This document shows, piece by piece, positions 62,588 to 64,000 of a stretch of 64,000 bases of DNA (position 1 is the stretch's first letter; each line of letters opens with the position of its first letter). Both the position numbers and the translations under genes were made by a program. The notes under the pieces are model-generated. The model saw only the letters and a program-made list of their open reading frames with translations. It did not search any database and was not told where the DNA came from. The stretch lies in assembly GCF_013389365.1 (NCBI RefSeq), contig NZ_JACADJ010000016.1, positions 1 through 64,000 of the forward strand. The letters run 5' to 3'. This stretch comes from Desulfobacter latus. GTDB lineage: Bacteria > Desulfobacterota > Desulfobacteria > Desulfobacterales > Desulfobacteraceae.

Positions 62588-62653
62588 TATCTTGCCTCCG
62601 TTTCTATTTTTCAATAATCGAGTATTTGTAGTTGATATGGTAGACACCTCCTT

Positions 62654-62687
62654 GCATTGCCCGTACCGTCTTTTTCACGGGCAATGC
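62654..62687 (-). terminator. perfect 11-pair hairpin between the zinc-ribbon gene and amrS
   Basis: GCATTGCCCGT (62654-62664) and its complement (62677-62687) enclose a 12-base loop. Reading on the minus strand it is followed by AAGGAGG, not by a U-run, so it may attenuate or stabilise the mRNA upstream of amrS. Confidence 0.6.
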
Positions 62688-62707
62688 ATATACTTATAGT
62701 GCGCCCC

Positions 62708-62929
62708 TTATGCCCTTGTCATCGCAGCCCCGCATTTAGGGCATTTTAAATCAAAACAGGAAACGCCCAACTCGTGGGGCACTCTTTGCCCACATTCAGG
62801 ACAAACACAGTCTCCGCCGGGGCCTGCGCCGAATCCACCGCCTCGACCGCGGCCGCCTCCACTTTGCCCTCTGCCCCTGCCTGTACCGGGGCCTTGGCCT
62901 TTTGGCCCGGTTCCGTCTCTTCTCGGCAT
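62708..62929 (-). CDS. small Gly/Arg-rich zinc-ribbon protein
   Basis: 73 residues. It starts MPRRDGTGPKGQGPGTGRGR, continues with a low-complexity Gly/Arg stretch and ends in a CPECG..CPKCG zinc-ribbon (cysteines 45, 47, 50 region and 62-68). The start MPRxDGTGPxGxGPxTGRG resembles the DUF5320-type small proteins that accompany iron-sulfur or dinitrogenase-like (NifX/NifB) clusters; function is unknown. AGGAGGTAAAA precedes the ATG at 62929. It lies upstream of amrS on the same strand. Confidence 0.78.
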   Translation of the reverse strand: MPRRDGTGPKGQGPGTGRGRGQSGGGRGRGGGFGAGPGGDCVCPECGQRVPHELGVSCFDLKCPKCGAAMTRA

Positions 62930-63245
62930 TTTTACCTCCTTTGGTTTGCAAGTTTCTTTTTTATCGTGACCTGAAGACAAGATTTTTAAGTCTTATTTCA
63001 GTTTCAGAATCTCATCTGCCATCATATGTGTTGATCAATTGCACAGAAATCGTCGATTTTAGTCAAACTGTTATTTACGGATTGGGTAGATGATTCAGCT
63101 CTGCTCTGAACGAATATCGAAAAGTGAGTTAGAAAAATCTTTATATGTCTTCAAGAATTGAGTCAGTTTAATAAAATTAAATATAAAACGCCCAAATGAG
63201 CCTTGTCAATAAAAATATGAACAATCTTGAATATTTGAATCAATT

Positions 63246-63346
63246 TTAAATATGACTCTTTTTAGTTGAGAAACTCGTACAAAGATACAAAGATTTTTAT
63301 TTGACTTTCTGATCCGTTGTCTTTTTGAGGCTTTGTGAGAGAATAA
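63246..63346. repeat. dispersed palindromic repeat, copy 3
   Basis: Shares TAAATATGA-CTCTTTTTAG, ACAAAGAT..ACAAAGATTTTTATT and TGAGGCTTTGTGAGAGAATAA with copies 1 and 2. It is the most degraded copy, and the middle arm has lost several bases. Confidence 0.75.
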
Positions 63347-63400
63347 CTTTAGCGGGTGTGATTCCAACTCCGATAGACGGCCTACAAATTTTGATGGCCC

Positions 63401-63435
63401 TAACCTGGGAGCGCGGGCGTTCCGCTCCCAGGTTA
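63401..63435. repeat. perfect 13-pair hairpin, REP-like
   Basis: TAACCTGGGAGCG (63401-63413) pairs with CGCTCCCAGGTTA (63423-63435), loop of nine bases. The core GGGAGCGCGGGCGT resembles widespread REP-like palindromes. It lies 40 bases beyond the stop of the dehydrogenase gene; no U-run follows. Confidence 0.75.
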
Positions 63436-63475
63436 AACTATTTCGCTTCGTTCCTAAATCCCCAGATAGGCCTCT

Positions 63476-64000
63476 TTATCGGCTATCCACCATCTGCTGC
63501 TCCCCGCCGGACATGGTCAGGGCGGTTTGATTTTCCCGTTGTTGCCCTAAATCCATGCACATGTATTTGATTTCCAGATAATCGTCCAGCCCATATTTTG
63601 AGCCTTCCCGGCCGTTACCCGACGCTTTGACACCGCCAAAAGGCGCCACTGCGTTGGAAATAATACCGGAATTGATACCCACCAGGCCATATTCCAGTTT
63701 TTCTCCGATGCGCCAGCTTCTGCCCAGATCTCTGGTATAAAAATAGGCCGCCAGCCCAAATTCCGTATCATTGGCTTTGCGGACCACTTCATCTTCCGTG
63801 TCAAACTTGAAAATCGGGGCCAGGGGACCAAAGGTTTCCTCTTTGGCCACCCGCATATCATCGGTGACATCCGCAACAATGGTGGGCGCAAAAAAGGAGC
63901 CGCCCAGGGCATGGCGCGTACCGCCGGCCAGGATTTTCCCGCCCTTGCTTACGGCATCTTGGATGTGGCTTTCCACGGTTTCCACGGCCGCCAGATCAAT
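63476..64000 (-). CDS. succinate-semialdehyde dehydrogenase-type aldehyde dehydrogenase (partial, C-terminal)
   Basis: The frame is open to the window edge, so only the last 174 residues are seen. ETFGPLAPIFKF, FGLAAYFYTRDL and the terminal VGINSGIISNAVAPFGGVKASGNGREG with YLEIKYMCMD are typical of NAD(P)-dependent succinate-semialdehyde dehydrogenases (GabD). The nucleophile cysteine lies outside the window. The C-terminus runs about 20 residues beyond the usual end (after EIKYMCMD), ending in GGEQQMVDSR, which may reflect a shifted or lost stop. Confidence 0.88.
   Translation of the reverse strand: MDLAAVETVESHIQDAVSKGGKILAGGTRHALGGSFFAPTIVADVTDDMRVAKEETFGPLAPIFKFDTEDEVVRKANDTEFGLAAYFYTRDLGRSWRIGEKLEYGLVGINSGIISNAVAPFGGVKASGNGREGSKYGLDDYLEIKYMCMDLGQQRENQTALTMSGGEQQMVDSR

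Larger units (their letters stand above)
62930..63475. other. 546-base intergenic region with two repeats
   Basis: No convincing gene. It holds the third copy of the dispersed palindromic repeat (63246-63346) and a perfect 13-pair hairpin (63401-63435). The remainder is A+T-rich. Confidence 0.6.

Overview
The window looks like a chromosome segment of a sulfate-reducing Desulfobacterota bacterium, probably close to Desulfobacteraceae. This is inferred from gene content only: a DVU0298-family protein, formate-tetrahydrofolate ligase next to FolD (C1 pathway), a long acyl-CoA dehydrogenase, an AmrS-type radical SAM protein, and the delta-proteobacterial order ispE / tRNA-Gln / prs / rplY / pth / carD. 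No rRNA, CRISPR array, integrase or complete insertion sequence was seen.

1-4000: a small integron gene-cassette cluster without an integrase, all on the minus strand. Three attC-like sites (two nearly identical in sequence and about 130 bp long) separate cassettes encoding a HEPN protein, an HNH endonuclease, a possible 40-residue peptide, and a coupled pair (cysteine-rich small protein plus PIN-domain protein). The HEPN promoter is bracketed by two copies of a palindrome.

4100-21600: mixed chromosomal genes. These are a penicillin-acylase-family hydrolase, a PsiE protein, a tandem universal stress protein, a GC-rich hybrid histidine kinase, a chalcone-isomerase-like periplasmic protein, a UPF0182 membrane protein, proBA, trmO, an FRG-domain protein, a DUF523 protein and an acyl-CoA dehydrogenase.

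21600-35900: an exopolysaccharide locus of the Wzx/Wzy type. It carries a Wza-like export lipoprotein, a Wzz-like chain-length protein, a Wzy/ligase-like polymerase, a GT2-GT4 fusion glycosyltransferase, a separate CpsD-like ATPase, a receiver domain fused to the initiating sugar transferase, a membrane protein with a degenerate GGDEF domain, a Wzx flippase, an HprK-like kinase, a GT2 and a secreted FnIII protein. A lipoprotein hydrolase and a full PAS-GGDEF-EAL protein follow. The unusual fusions suggest that polymer initiation is controlled by phosphorylation.

40300-46100: ptsP (nitrogen-PTS enzyme I), then a three-gene unit (HEAT-like DVU0298 family, small protein, ferredoxin) preceded by a possible sigma-54 promoter and followed by a PAS/sigma-54 activator with a cysteine cluster.

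46100-64000: housekeeping genes. These are clpB, a tRNA-queuosine mannosyltransferase homologue, a PHP phosphatase, dtd, a TrmJ-like methyltransferase, an RluD-type pseudouridine synthase, carD, pth, rplY, prs, tRNA-Gln(UUG), ispE, a DUF1844 gene, folD, fhs, an Epd/GAPDH-type dehydrogenase, amrS, a small glycine-rich zinc-ribbon protein, and the C-terminal part of a succinate-semialdehyde dehydrogenase cut by the window edge. A dispersed palindromic repeat occurs three times (about 14.5, 37.2 and 63.3 kb), and several other long inverted repeats lie between genes.
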